In this document: piece after piece, positions 11,001-20,673 of the stretch | Layout: each line of letters begins with the position of its first letter | How positions within the stretch are numbered: the first letter of the stretch is position 1 | Assembly: GCA_900491605.1 (NCBI GenBank) | Contig: UESW01001596.1 | Coordinates: forward strand, 279,369 to 343,368 | Reading direction: 5' to 3' | Origin: Calamus simplicifolius | Lineage: Eukaryota; Streptophyta; Magnoliopsida; Arecales; Arecaceae | Length of the DNA: 64,000 nucleotides | Program-made: the position numbers and the translations under genes | Notes under the pieces: model-generated | What the model saw: the letters and a program-made list of their open reading frames with translations, nothing else | Told to the model about the DNA's origin: nothing | Database searches by the model: none

Positions 11001-14000
11001 CAGCTACCAAACTAAGGCACTACCATGCCCCCCCAACCCAGCCCCAACCTGAACTTTTCTCTCCTAGAACTCCCTCAATCTGAAGCCCACTCCCTATGCC
11101 CTTTTTCTGGCCCTCTCTCTTCCAATAATTATCCTGAGTCAAGGTAAAGCTTGAAGCTTGGGAAGCAAGGAAACAAAGGTAGTAGATAAAGATTGGCAAA
11201 AAGGGTTCAACATTCGAGCTTTGCTAAAGGTCAACCGGAAGGATAGCTGGCAACAAAAGGTACCACCACAATATTAGGCTCAATATAGGGTTCAGTATCA
11301 TGCAGGAGTGTTTATGGGAGTTTATCATCATGAGGGGATTAAAAAAAAAACCTTCCCTCAACCTTATTCTTCTTTCCTCTTCCTTGCCATCCCATCCTAA
11401 AAACACTAATCCTAGTCCAAATTCTTTTCTTTTTTAAAAAAAGAAAAAGCCTAAATCTGATCTTTAAACCACTTAAGACCAAATCTTCTCCCAATATGCA
11501 GATGCCACGTCCAAGCATGGGTTATTAAAGGGCTCCTCCTGCCAACAACCTAGCTCTGACCATTTGATTTCTTTCTGGATTTTAAATAAGGGGCTTCCTA
11601 GGTTAAGTTTAGGTTCGTGTGAATTAAATGAGATAGGTTTGAGTTTAGTGTTTCTGAACCCAATTAAAAAATGATCAGTTTCAAGTTAAGAGATTTTTGA
11701 CCCAACCCAAATATGACCTATTTCAAACCCAACGAGACCTGAACCATTGCCGCTACTGGGCACAATTGTTAGCAAAAGAAGGTCATGAAGCTATCATATT
11801 CCATGATGATATTACTTATCATGCTACAAATTTAATAGAACACCAGTAATAGGACTACGAATACAGCCTGTTATCCACAATACCACGCTTCTAAAAAACA
11901 ATTGGCCAACATAAACTAATGTACCATTGGTGTAACTTCAACAATGACCCAATGACTAGATCCATTAAGCAAGTCCTAAACTCTTATTCCTCTTTCCATG
12001 GATAGGTTCGCTATAGCTTTCGATAATTACTATAGAAACATTGTTTAATAGGTGAAGTGAGCTACATAGTTCAACTAGTAAACTTCTTCCATCATCAAAA
12101 ATTTAAATTTCCACTAAAACAAATGACTTCTAAAATTTTCACTTCAAAGAGTAAGATCCAATCACATCTCATCAATAGTTTGAAAGAGGCCGCTGCATCA
12201 CCTTGATAGGGTCTATTTACCTTTTAGTTCTTTTTGAATAGGGTTTCATTCATGCCACTCCTGAAAAATCCAATTAGAACAAATGAAATATTCTAATGGG
12301 AACAATATTTTGAGTTTTAACTCATACAAGCAAGTTCATAAAAGTCAACTTGAAAACAAATTTGATGGTAATCTCCAAAATATAAATTCAAAGTAATATA
12401 GAAACCAAATTCTTAAGGAAACAACAAAAACTCAAAACCTTTTCAACTGATCATAGATTTGAGGGCCTACTATAGCTTTAAAAACAAAAGCCAGAATTTG
12501 AAAGAAACAATGTTTTGAGAAAGAAAAACTCGAGATTTAAAACATAGAAACAGCATATAAGCTTAAGATCAATAAAAAAAAATTGAAAAACAAAAAAAAA
12601 AACTTACGATTTAGAAATTAAGTAATATTTTAGAGTTTGAAAACAAAACTTAAACTGAAAATAAGCATAATATTTACATCTCAAAATCAAGACACACAGT
12701 AGAAATTCTTGGAAAGAAATCCCTGAATTTTAGTTCGGTGAAAAACTGAAATTTATGCAAGAGTTTGAAAGTGATTACCACACTCAAAGAAACCAAGAAA
12801 ACCCAGTAGAAATTCTTGGAAAGAAATCCCTGAATTTTAGTTCGGCAAAAAACTGAAATTTATGCAAGAGTTTGAAAGTGATTACCACACTCAAAGAAAC
12901 CAAGAAAACCCAGTAGAAATTCTTGGAAAGAAATCCCTGAATTTTAGTTCGGCAAAAAACTGAAATTTATGCAAGAGTTTGAAAGTGATTACCACACTCA
13001 AAGAAACCAAGAAAACCTTAAAATTCCAAGGCATGCAAAATCTACTTACTAAAGAAAACTGAAATTTTGAATACACCAAGCATTTGAAATTTTAAAACAA
13101 CATATAATTTTAAGAGCAAAGATGAAACTCAAAAGAAAATACCAAGAAAATTTGAAATTTGAAGGCATGGACAAAATTTAGAAAAAGGATAGCATCACTG
13201 GCTCTGAAGATCCACAATGCCCTCCAATAGAAACAAGTGTCCGTCTTATTTCCTGGAAAAGTTAGGATGCACAATGTGTACATCAGATTTAGTGAATTTC
13301 TTCATTCATAACTCACCATCCTTTGAAATAACATGTAATTCCAGCAGCAGTTATTGCTTTTTTTCCTTTTTTTTCGCCATCCTTATTCTTGAATTGATCT
13401 CGCATTTCCATAATGCCGCATCAAACATCATAATTTTTTAAACATTTTAACAATACCTAGCATTTATCGACCATTATTTTAGAGCTTCAAAACTTACAAA
13501 CAATCTATCTTAACTCCTACAAGCATCCAACTAAGCCACACTAGACAAATCAAGCAAAAGTAATCTCTCTCCAACACCTCATCAAAACCACAAATAACGC
13601 AGCTATAGAAACCATCCACGTGAATGTTACAATGAACAGATCTAAGAATTAAAGATCATTAATAAACAAAAGAAGAACTTCGATTAAATAATTCATTTAA
13701 AGCTATACTCACAATGTTGCCAAGTATTCTTTGACAGATCCTCAGCTCTCTTCGCCGCTTCCCCCATCTTCTTCCCCCATCTCCCAAGCACATTGCGCAC
13801 CGTCTCCATCGTATCTAATCATTGAATTTCAGATTAAAACTTTAAATTCACCATCCAACCAGCCTTTGCCCAATCAATCAAATTCAAAAATAAGCAAAAC
13901 TAATATGCAAGTTAAATTAAAGAAAGAAGGAAAGAAAGGGGAAGATGGGGTACTCTTCGCAGAGGAGGAGGGGGCGGGGGAGGGAGTGACGTAGGGATTG

Positions 14001-14221
14001 GACTCCGGAGCCATCTTGGTGGCAGGGGTGTGTCCAGCGGCGGAGGGAGGGCCCTCGCTGACCAGATCGCTGCTCCAGCTGACGGATTTCTGGGCCGTCT
14101 GCGAAGGATCAGATAACTGGGATTGGGCGGAAGACGGGGCAGAAGGCGGAGGGGCGGCGACGTCCGGCGGATGTCCAGCGTCGGACTTTTTCTTGTCGGC
14201 GAGATCGACGGGCGGATCCAT
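4280..14221 (-). CDS. GEM-like / FH-interacting-protein-1-like GRAM-domain protein (partial, exons 1-3)
   Basis: Three coding exons: 13954-14221, 13713-13814 and 4280-4551. All junctions are GT/AG and phases join cleanly (1, 1, 0), giving 214 codons. Exon 1 encodes a Pro/Ser-rich N-terminus starting [12 protein letters not shown], with [10 protein letters not shown] and [11 protein letters not shown]. Exon 2 encodes a charged segment ([20 protein letters not shown], ending NTWQH). Exon 3 encodes [20 protein letters not shown] and the first half of the GRAM domain ([48 protein letters not shown]). GRAM domains are membrane/phosphoinositide-associated; in Arabidopsis, GEM binds CDT1 and affects GL2 expression, and FIP1 binds a formin. 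The role here is by family only. The start is the ATG at 14221, which begins the family-typical N-terminus. The C-terminal GRAM half was not found and is probably left of position 1. Exact subfamily is unresolved. Confidence 0.85.
4793..4847. repeat. (TA)n flanked by 16-bp inverted repeats
   Basis: CATTCGAATATAGTCA (4793-4808) and its exact reverse complement TGACTATATTCGAATG (from 4831) flank a TA run at about 4807-4829. The right arm belongs to the end of MITE-like copy 2. Confidence 0.85.
4830..5003 (+). mobile_element. Palindrome-ended MITE-like element, copy 2
   Basis: The best preserved copy. The left end is a 24-base near-palindrome (4830-4853, 11 of 12 pairs) followed by CAAGTTCAAAATCCGGTCAC. 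The middle has GCTGCCCCACC and CTTTGGGATC. The right end is a 26-base near-palindrome (4978-5003, 12 of 13 pairs). TA runs lie on both sides (about 4807-4829 and 5038-5079). Confidence 0.75.
5011..5079. repeat. Compound (CT)n-(TA)n microsatellite
   Basis: CT repeats pass directly into a long TA run (about 5038-5079). The tract separates MITE-like copies 2 and 3. Confidence 0.95.
5080..5240 (+). mobile_element. Palindrome-ended MITE-like element, copy 3
   Basis: Same order of motifs as copy 2: AGATCTAGTCACCC, GCCACCCCATC, GTGAACTATGTGAATT, GTGATCGGATCTAAACTTGG, then the degraded palindromic right end at 5215-5240. It is bracketed by TA runs (5038-5079 and 5238-5259). The left palindrome is replaced by AAAGAGAGAG. 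Confidence 0.7.
5260..9318. other. Intronic non-coding DNA of the GEM-like gene
   Basis: Mostly unique-looking AT-rich DNA with CT microsatellites at about 5816-5840 and 6398-6412. Around 5294-5400 and 5475-5580 there is an imperfect duplication (GGAGCTTCA ... CCTCCTCATGCC ... GACTCACTT ... AAGCTT), period about 180 bp. A 74-codon open frame at 8058-8282 (-) has no recognisable similarity. Confidence 0.5.
9319..9500. repeat. Polypurine (GAAA-rich) low-complexity tract
   Basis: Nearly uninterrupted purine strand of GAAA/GGAAG units. Open frames here are compositional (Lys/Glu/Arg-rich translations), not genes. Confidence 0.85.
9795..10115. mobile_element. Fold-back relic with GTCTAGGCAC arms
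   Basis: The left part has GCTTAGACAGATTGTCTAGG and the right part has GCATGCCTAGACACA and GTGTCTAGGCACTTG. The arms are inverted repeats of a CCTAGACAC-type motif and resemble the 2056-2730 element. Boundaries are uncertain. Confidence 0.4.
10136..10640. repeat. About 245-bp imperfect tandem duplication
   Basis: Two copies (about 10136-10385 and 10386-10640). Each carries TTGCCACCAAGATGAA, GACAAGTTGGGTGACAAAGC, GGGATGCCTA and a G-rich block near GGGGTAGGGAG, and each ends at CAGAGCATTG. No intact frame runs through the units. Confidence 0.85.
10641..12696. other. Intronic non-coding DNA
   Basis: AT-rich. GGGGTGGCAAATTC near 10841 resembles the TAGGGGTGGCA end common to plant MITEs, and CATTGCCGCTACTGGG near 11746-11761 could be a degraded opposite end, but the match is weak. 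No coding feature was seen. Confidence 0.35.
12697..13017. repeat. 107-bp tandem repeat, three copies
   Basis: Units start at 12697, 12804 and 12911 (exact 107-bp spacing), each beginning CAGTAGAAATTCTTGG and ending CCAAGAAAACC. Identity is very high; copy 1 differs mainly by GGTGAAAAA versus GGCAAAAAA. A recent expansion within the GEM-like intron. Confidence 0.95.
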
Positions 14222-14376
14222 GGAGGCGGAAGGAGGGAATTATAAATCGGGGGTCAAATCGCTTCGCCTTCTCCGTGGAATCGAAGACGACGACAGCGCC
14301 AGGTTACTTCGGGCGGAGGTTTCCAAGGCGCTACGCGGGATTCCCTTTCCGGACCTCTATCCCGGCCTCCGCTGAC
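14222..14376 (-). promoter_or_regulatory. GC-rich 5' leader / proximal promoter of the GEM-like gene
   Basis: A GC-rich block upstream of the minus-strand start codon that contrasts sharply with the AT-rich DNA beyond 14390. It probably holds the 5' UTR. No convincing TATA box is placed at a normal distance. Confidence 0.4.
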
Positions 14377-15192
14377 CGCGTTTACCCATGAAACATATTC
14401 TCGTGGATTTTCAAAAGTAGACTTTTTTTTAAAGTTCTATAATTATATTTATAAATATAATAATATTTTCATAGTTGTTTAGTAAATAAATTGTAAATAT
14501 GTTTTTAAAAATAAAAATTAATAATAAAAGAGATTGTACGTTGCTTTAACTGTCCTACTATTTAAGCTATTAGAAATCATTATTTTAAATTATTCTAAAT
14601 AATAACTTTTTACAATACTATCCATATCTTAATCATATTATGATATATTAATGATTATACTATAATATTATGTTACTATATTATGAATATTTCAACATTC
14701 TTAGGTTGAGTTTAGTAACCGATATCTAAATTATCAGTAATTTAAATTGGATCCATCAGATAAACTATATTTGATATATATTTTTAATGATAATTTATCT
14801 TGTAATAGTAATCTAGATTAATCTCATGAGACAATTCAGTAGGAGACATTATCGAAGATGTTCTAATTTAATTTTTTTGACAAAATTACCCTTCCCCTTT
14901 GTCTTTCATAAAAAATAAAATTATTCCCTTGAAAACAAAATCATTTCTTCCAAATGCTAGTTCACTTATCCTCTCACAGTACCTACCCTCATCGGTGAGC
15001 TATAATCACATCACCTCCGAAAAGATTATATATTAGTAATTTTTATTATGTATGCTGTATATTTAGATCTTGTCTGTTCCTTTTTGTTATATGTAGAACG
15101 CCATTTTCTTAATTTGAAGATCATCAAATTATTTATAAATGCAAGTTGTTTCAAACCAAATATATAAAAGTATATGAATTTTTAATAGATTT
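14377..15192. other. AT-rich intergenic DNA left of the gypsy composite
   Basis: No gene seen. Motifs such as GAGTTTAGTAACC (about 14708) and repeated ATTATCAGTAAT/TAATCTAG resemble, in inverted form, the DNA right of the composite (GGATTGCTTGATAATG near 23095). Both flanks may therefore be halves of one older AT-rich element interrupted by the gypsy insertion. Confidence 0.3.
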
Positions 15193-16309
15193 TGTTGCTG
15201 CTAAAATCTGTCCTTCGACTTGGGCGCGATCGGGCTGCAGCGTGGGCTCCGCCTGGGTGGACCTACAAAACAGTCCTCACGCGAGAGCGTTGGGAGTGGC
15301 CCTCTGCGGAATACCCTCCGCTCAAGTCAGTGGAGATCAGCAATCAATAAAAATAGGGAGAAGGCTCTCGCTGAAGAGTCTCTCCAGGGTGGCCTCTCGA
15401 GAGCTATGAGCAGAGCGCTAATGGCGGAAAGGAGGGGCGAGCAAGTGTGCAGGATGGCGCCTACCTTAGAAGCAGGAAGATGGTCATATTTATAGAGGGT
15501 CACCTGACTGCTTGGAGGCATCGTGGGTCTGAAAGCCGTTGAGATCCGAATCGAGTTTGTTATGATGCCAGCGGGATCTGTATCTTGTCAGTTAGAGGAT
15601 CGACGGCTGGGAGAGCTAGTTGATAACATGAGGTTTAATGATCACATGGACCTAGGCCACTCTTGCGGGTCCTAGGCCACCTCTGGGCATGATTCGCCGC
15701 ATTGAATATTATTCAGTTATAGTTGATTCGAATTCTTACGCACCGGATTCCACAGAAGTATTTTGAACGCTGTGGTTCGGTCATCATGGTTCCACGGAGG
15801 TATGTGCCAAGGGGTCAACGTGGCAGCCATAAATGCCTTAAAGTAGGTGGATGCACGTGGCCTTTATGAGGCCATAAATGCCTTGATGCAAGAGACATAG
15901 CGTGGTTGCGGAGGCCGAAGTATGTTGGCTAAGGTTGAGGCTGGCCGAGCTATGGTGAAGTTGGCCGAGGCTGAGGCTGGCCGAGCTATGCTGAAGCTCG
16001 CGAGGCATGCTTTCGCCTTTCTTTTTATTTCATTAAATGCTGGCCAAGTCATTATGACCATTTCTGCACCATTAAATGCTCTAGCCTATTTACTTGACTG
16101 CCGGATATTAATGAGGTGGCCCTTGGGAGAACCCACGCACATAACGTGGCCATTTTTCCCTCTTGTTCTCTTTCTTCATTATGACGAGACGCTTGTTGCT
16201 AGAATGTCGCACCGGCTAACCAACTGGCAAGCAGGGCATTTGGATTGGGCGCGACCCCATCGCCAATTGAGAGGTCAATAATGTAATGACGATTTTACTC
16301 CTCATCACA
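15193..16309 (-). mobile_element. Ty3/gypsy LTR A (3' LTR of minus-strand element)
   Basis: On the minus strand it starts TGTGATGAGG and ends GCAACA (TG...CA ends), 1117 bp. It matches LTR C (20674-21795) and LTR D (21820-22956) along its length, with shared landmarks such as CATAAATGCC, ATCCGAATCGAG and AACAGTCCTCACGCGAGAG. A polypurine tract follows at 16310-16329. The outer flank is GATTT (15188-15192). Confidence 0.85.
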
Positions 16310-16329
16310 TGCCCCCACTCCTTGGTCCG
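16310..16329 (-). promoter_or_regulatory. Polypurine tract of the gypsy element
   Basis: Minus strand reads AAGGAGTGGGGGCA immediately before the LTR A start, the expected plus-strand priming site of an LTR retrotransposon. The homologous tract at 21796-21819 precedes LTR D. Confidence 0.75.
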
Positions 16330-16529
16330 AAGTGTAACTTCGCATATAGGGAGTAGAATTCTGGAGAAATCTTATTTGAGGGTCACGTCATTCGATCCTC
16401 TATGGAGAAAGTGCTTATCTCTGTGTAGGTTAGAGAAAGGCCTGGGTGGCCCTCTTGCTGAAGTAAAATAAGACGCTTTAGTTGCGCTAGAGTGTCCAGA
16501 AAATTATCCGGCTGGGACGAAGCTTTAGT

Positions 16530-18000
16530 GTTGTATCACTCGGATTGGCCGAGGCTTTAGAAATATATCACTCGGCTGTAGCCGAGAATTTGAAAATTTA
16601 TTACTCGGCTGTTGCCGAGCCTTCAGAAATATATTACTCGGTTGTTACCGAGTCTTCAAGAAATTTATTACTTGTTGCCGAGTCTGTTGCCGAGTCTTCA
16701 GAAATTATTACTCGGTTGTTGCCGAGTCTTCAATATTATATTTTACTTGGCGCTGCCAAGGTACGGAGATCGTTACTCGGTTGTAGCCGAGCCTCCAAGA
16801 TTATATTTTACTTGGCGCTGCCAAGGTACGGAGATCGTTACTCGGTTGTAGCCGAGCCTTTAAGATTATATTTTACTTGGCACTGCCAAGGTACAGAGAT
16901 CATTACTCGGTTATAGCCGAGCCTCCAAGATTATATTTTACTTGGCACTACTAAGGTACGGAGATCGTTACTCTGTTGTAGCCGAGCCTTCAAGATTATA
17001 TTTTACTTGGCGTTGCCAAGGTACGAAGACCGTTCAGCCCAGCCGAGGATTTATATGACCTGCTTATCATTGTAGCTTTCAAGGAGTGTTATAAGAATTT
17101 TGCAGGCCTTCAAAAGCTAAATTTAATTCAATGAACAAGAATGAGTTTAGTAAGGGCATACTTTTTTTTCAGGAAATTTATTACTCGGTTGTTGCCGAGT
17201 CTTCAGGAATATATTACTCGGTTGTTGCTGAGGCTTCCAAATAATAAATTACTCGGTGTTTCCGAGCCTTCATGCGCTCGGTTGTAACCGAGGCTTCCAA
17301 ATAATAAATTACTCGGTATTGCCGAGTCTTCCAAATAATAAATTACTCGGTGTTGCCGAGCCTTCATGCTACTCGGTTGTAACCGAGGCTTCCAAATAAT
17401 AAATTACTCGGTGTTGCCGAGCCTTCATGCTACTTGGTTGTAACCGAGGCTTCCAAATAATAAATTACTCGGTGTTGCCGAGCCTTCATGCTACTGGTTG
17501 TAACCGAGGCTTCCAAATAATAAATTACTCGGTGTTGCCGAGCTTCATGCTACTCGGTTGTAACCGAGGCTTTCAAATAATAAATTACTCGGAGTCTTCC
17601 AAATAATAAATTACTCGATGTTGCCGAACCTTCATGCTACTCGGTTGTAACCGAGGCTTCCAAATAATAAATTACTCGTGTTGTCGAGCCTTCATGATTA
17701 TATTTACTTGGTGCTGCCAAGGTATGGAGATCGCTCGGCCCGGCCGAGGATTTAAAAGATTATATTTTACTTGGCGCGGCCAAGGTACGGAGACTGTTTG
17801 GAGATCATTTGGTTTGGTCGGGGCTTGTAAGCTGCCCGAATCCAACCGAGGTTTCTTTTTCCTTTGGTCGGTCGGGGCTTGTAAGCTGCCTGAATTCGGA
17901 TGAAATTTTGGAGGTCACCTGGTCCGACCGGGGCTTGTAAGCTGCCCGAATTCGGATGGGGTTTTGGAGATCACTTGGCCCCCAACCGTACTGGGGGTGC
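16530..18000 (-). repeat. Hairpin-rich tandem array in the 3' non-coding part of the gypsy element
   Basis: Three sub-arrays. About 16530-17040 has a roughly 62-bp unit combining ACTTGGCGCTGCCAAGGT and CTCGGTTGTAGCCGAG. About 17175-17700 has a roughly 60-bp unit combining AATAATAAATTACTCGG, a CCGAG and a CTCGGTTGTAACCGAG. About 17815-17960 has GGGGCTTGTAAGCTGCC repeated three times. Nearly every unit holds one or two short inverted repeats (stem CTCGG/CCGAG or CTTGG/CCAAG). The array lies between the integrase fragment and the polypurine tract. Open frames through it are repeat translations. Confidence 0.85.
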
Positions 18001-18117
18001 TCGGCCATACCGAGTCTTCGATGAATAGGACTCGGCCCAGCCGAGGTATGGAGATTTGGCTCAAGGAGATAGCTCGGTTGTGCCGAGAATGGATGCGTAA
18101 ACGATATCTGTTTTCTA

Positions 18118-18759
18118 TTACGACTTTTCGAAAAAACGACCGTAGCGGTCGTGCCGCGGATAATAGAAACAAGATGCCAAAGCTGTAAATGGGGCAAGTC
18201 TATAGAGAGCGTACTCTATTGATGATATATGCGGAGGTTGTCCGAACTCCATGTCCGGGGAATGGATCTCCCGCTCAGGTCCTGAGCTTGTAGGTGCTAG
18301 GTCCGATGACTTCGCTACTTGATAGGGGCCTTCCCAGTTTGGAGAGAGCTTTCCTTGCTCCAGCGGTTTGGAAACGGATGCTTTCCGGAGGACAAGATCG
18401 TCGGGTGAGAAGGATTTGCCTTTGACTCTGGAGGCATGGTAATGGGCCACTCTTTGCTGGTACGCGGCCACTCTAATTCGAGCTTTCTCCCTGATCTCTT
18501 CCACCAAGTTGAGGTTGGTGCGGAGCTGCTCATCGTTAGCCTCCTCCGAGTAGCTCTTCACCCGTGGAGAGGGGAGTCCTATCTCCACAGGGATGACGGC
18601 TTTTGTGCCAAAGGCCATCCGGAACGAGGTCTTGCATGTGGGAACTCTCTGGGTGGTGCGGTAGACCCACTGGCCGAGGCTGAAGCTGGACCTTGGACTT
18701 CTGTGAAACATGGAGTCAAGAACTCCTTGTCTTGGCTTCATGATGCCATCCTTCCTCAT
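18118..18759 (-). pseudogene. Ty3/gypsy integrase C-terminal fragment
   Basis: The 213-codon frame contains the integrase tail typical of plant Ty3/gypsy elements: YRTTQRVPT, FRMAFGTKAVIPVEIGLPSP, then SKPLEQGKLSPNWEGPYQV. The first 25 or so residues (MRKDGIMKPRQ) do not fit integrase, and the frame joins an LTR fragment at about 18763, so everything upstream (protease, RT, RNase H, integrase core) has been deleted. After EGPYQVAKSS the frame shifts: expected coding such as a Y-K-L-R segment is visible in another frame and soon meets a stop. Confidence 0.85.
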
Positions 18760-18762
18760 GCA

Positions 18763-18904
18763 AAAGGTACCAAGGGGGCCAACATGGAAACCATAAATGG
18801 CTTAATGATGGAAGGAGATAAGGCATTAAATGCCTTAAAGCAGGTAGAGGCACATGGCCTTTATGAGGCCATAAATGCCTTGGTGCGCATAGCGTGGCTA
18901 CGGA
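18763..18904 (-). mobile_element. Truncated LTR piece fused to the integrase fragment
   Basis: Matches the interior of the LTRs (GGGGCCAACATGG, GGCCTTTATGAGGCCATAAA). It joins gag-leader DNA at about 18905 through the sequence GCGTGGCTACGGAAGC, the same junction seen at about 20176. Confidence 0.65.
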
Positions 18905-19441
18905 AGCAGAACTATAGTGCCGAGGCGGGGAGAAGGCGGAGACGGCGTCGAGTCATGGCAAGAGGACACCGGAGAGAGGAATCGGGCTCGTTGAGATCTA
19001 GGAAGATCTTGCTGCAGGCCACTTGCAGGGCAAGCTCAGCTCCCTTAGGACGACGAGGGGGGTTCGTGCCTCCGTGCGGACCAGAAGAGATTGCTGGGAA
19101 ATAGGGGCGCGACCTCCTTAGGAAGATGCAGAGCAAGAGCAGCTGGACGGGGAGCTTCATGGCATCCCTGAATCAAATAGGTCAGTGCTTAGACCTACTG
19201 GACCAGTGTGACAAACTGGTCCTGGGTCACTGGGGTCGATGGTGGCGATGGAGTCTCAACTGGTGGTGGTGGCGGCGCCGCACTGCTCACCGGATCAGGT
19301 CTTTGGGAGACGACCTGGTCCCGGGCTTCGGAAGTAGCCTTTCTTCGATTGGCCATTGGAGGAGTTCTCTTCAAGATCGAGACCCTTATCTCCTGGATCA
19401 CAAGTTTATGGGACTTGAGGGCCCTTCCTCTAGCGCCATTT
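18905..19441 (-). pseudogene. Gypsy leader and gag N-terminus, unit 1
   Basis: On the minus strand the primer-binding region TGGCGCTAGAGGAAGGGCC follows the LTR B end, then a proline-rich gag start (KRTPPMANRRKATSEA, PPPPPVETPSPP, PVTQDQFVTLVQ). The coding frame breaks after this. It is a near-copy of unit 2 at 20176-20673 but carries about 40 extra bases near 19070-19110. Confidence 0.7.
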
Positions 19442-20175
19442 TGTTGCTGCTGAAATCTATCCTCTGACTCGGGCGCAATCGGGCTCTGTGACGGGCTCCC
19501 TCCTGGGCGGACCTGCAAAACAGTCCTCACGCGAGAGGCGTTGGGGGTGGCCCTCCACGGAAGATCCTTCGACGCTCAAGTTAGCGGGGATCGACAATCA
19601 ACAAACAAGAGGAGAAGGCTCTCGCTGAAGAGTCTCTCCAAGGGTGGCCTTTCGAGAGCTCTGAGCAGAGCGCTAATGGCGAAAATCAAGGCATAAGGAG
19701 AGTATGCCAGTGAGCAAGTGCACAGGATGACGCCTACCTTAGAAGAAGGAAGACGATCGTATTTATAGAGGATCATCTGACTGCTTGGAGGCATCGTGGG
19801 TCTGAAAGCCGTTGAGATCCGAATCGAGTTTGTTATGATGCCAGTGGGATCCGTATCTTATCAGTTAAAGGATCGACGACTGGGAGAGCTAGTTGATAAC
19901 ATGAGGTTTAATGATCACATGGACCTAGGCCACTCTTGTGGGTCCTAGGCCACCTCTGGGCATGATTCGCCGCATGAAATCTTATTCAGTTATAGTTGAT
20001 TCGAATTCTTACGTGCCGGATTCCATAGAGGTATTTTAAATGCTGTGGTTCGGTCATCATGGTTCCACGGAGGAAGGTGCTAAGGGGCCAACGTGACAGC
20101 CATAAATGCCTTAAAGCAGGTGGATGCATGTGGCCTTTATGAGGCCATAAATGCCTTGGTATGCATAGCGCAGCT
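19442..20175 (-). mobile_element. Gypsy LTR B (truncated)
   Basis: On the minus strand the LTR 3' end (GCAGCAACA at 19442) is intact, but the 5' third of the LTR, including the TGTGATGAGG start, is missing; it joins gag DNA at about 20176. It contains the TATTTATAGAGG-type block near 19760 and CATAAATGCC. Confidence 0.75.
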
Positions 20176-20673
20176 ACGGAAGCCGAGCTATAGTGCCAAG
20201 GCGGGGAGAAGGCGGAGACAACGTCGAGTCGTGGCGAGAGAACACAGGAGAGAGGGACTAGACCTGCCGAGATCAGGGAAGATCTTTGCTGCAGACCACT
20301 TGCAGGCTGGCCCAGCTCCCTTAGGACGACGAGGGGGGTCCGCGGCTCCTTCAGGAAGATGCAGAGTAGGAGCAGCTGGACGAGGAGCTTCATGGCATCC
20401 CTGAATCAAATGGGTCAGTGCTTGGACCTGCTGGACCAGTGTGACAAACTGGTCCTGGGTCACTGGGGCCGCTGGTGGCGATGGAGTCTCAACTGGTGGT
20501 GGTGGCGGCACCATACTGCTCACCGGATCAGGTCTTTGGGAGGTGACATGATCCCGGGCTTCAGAGGTAGCCTTTCTTCGGTTGGTCATTGGAGGGGTTC
20601 TCTTCAAGATCGAGACCCTTATCTCCTGAATCACAAGTTTATGGGACTTGAGGCCCTTCCTCTAGCGCCAATT
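20176..20673 (-). pseudogene. Gypsy leader and gag N-terminus, unit 2
   Basis: The minus strand carries the same primer-binding region TGGCGCTAGAGG next to the end of LTR C, then the gag start MIQEIRVSILKRTPPMTNRR and VETPSPPAAPVTQDQFVTL. About 149 codons are open before the truncated LTR junction. Gag is a structural protein; only its N-terminal part remains. Confidence 0.7.

Larger units (their letters stand above)
4552..13712 (-). other. 9.16 kb intron 2 of the GEM-like gene
   Basis: Defined by donor CATT|GTGAGT (13712) and acceptor CTCAG|TGAAAAC (4552). It is unusually long and full of repeats: palindrome-ended MITE-like copies with (TA)n (4.8-5.26 kb), CT/GA microsatellites (5.8 and 6.4 kb), a polypurine tract (9.3-9.5 kb), a fold-back relic (9.8-10.1 kb), a 245-bp tandem duplication (10.1-10.6 kb) and a 107-bp triplication (12.7-13.0 kb). 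Open frames between 5.3 and 9.2 kb show no recognisable protein. Confidence 0.8.

Noticed and set aside
14238..14246. TTATAAATC as a TATA box for the GEM-like gene
   Set aside because: It would lie only about 20 bp upstream of the start codon, leaving almost no leader.
16530..18000. Regularly spaced repeats resembling a CRISPR array
   Set aside because: Units are directly tandem, lack unique spacers, include internal hairpins and lie inside a plant gypsy element; the genome is eukaryotic.
19126..20404. Several long GC-rich open frames on both strands between 15 and 21 kb
   Set aside because: Antisense or out-of-frame shadows of gypsy LTR and gag sequence; they recur in each repeated unit with the same breaks.
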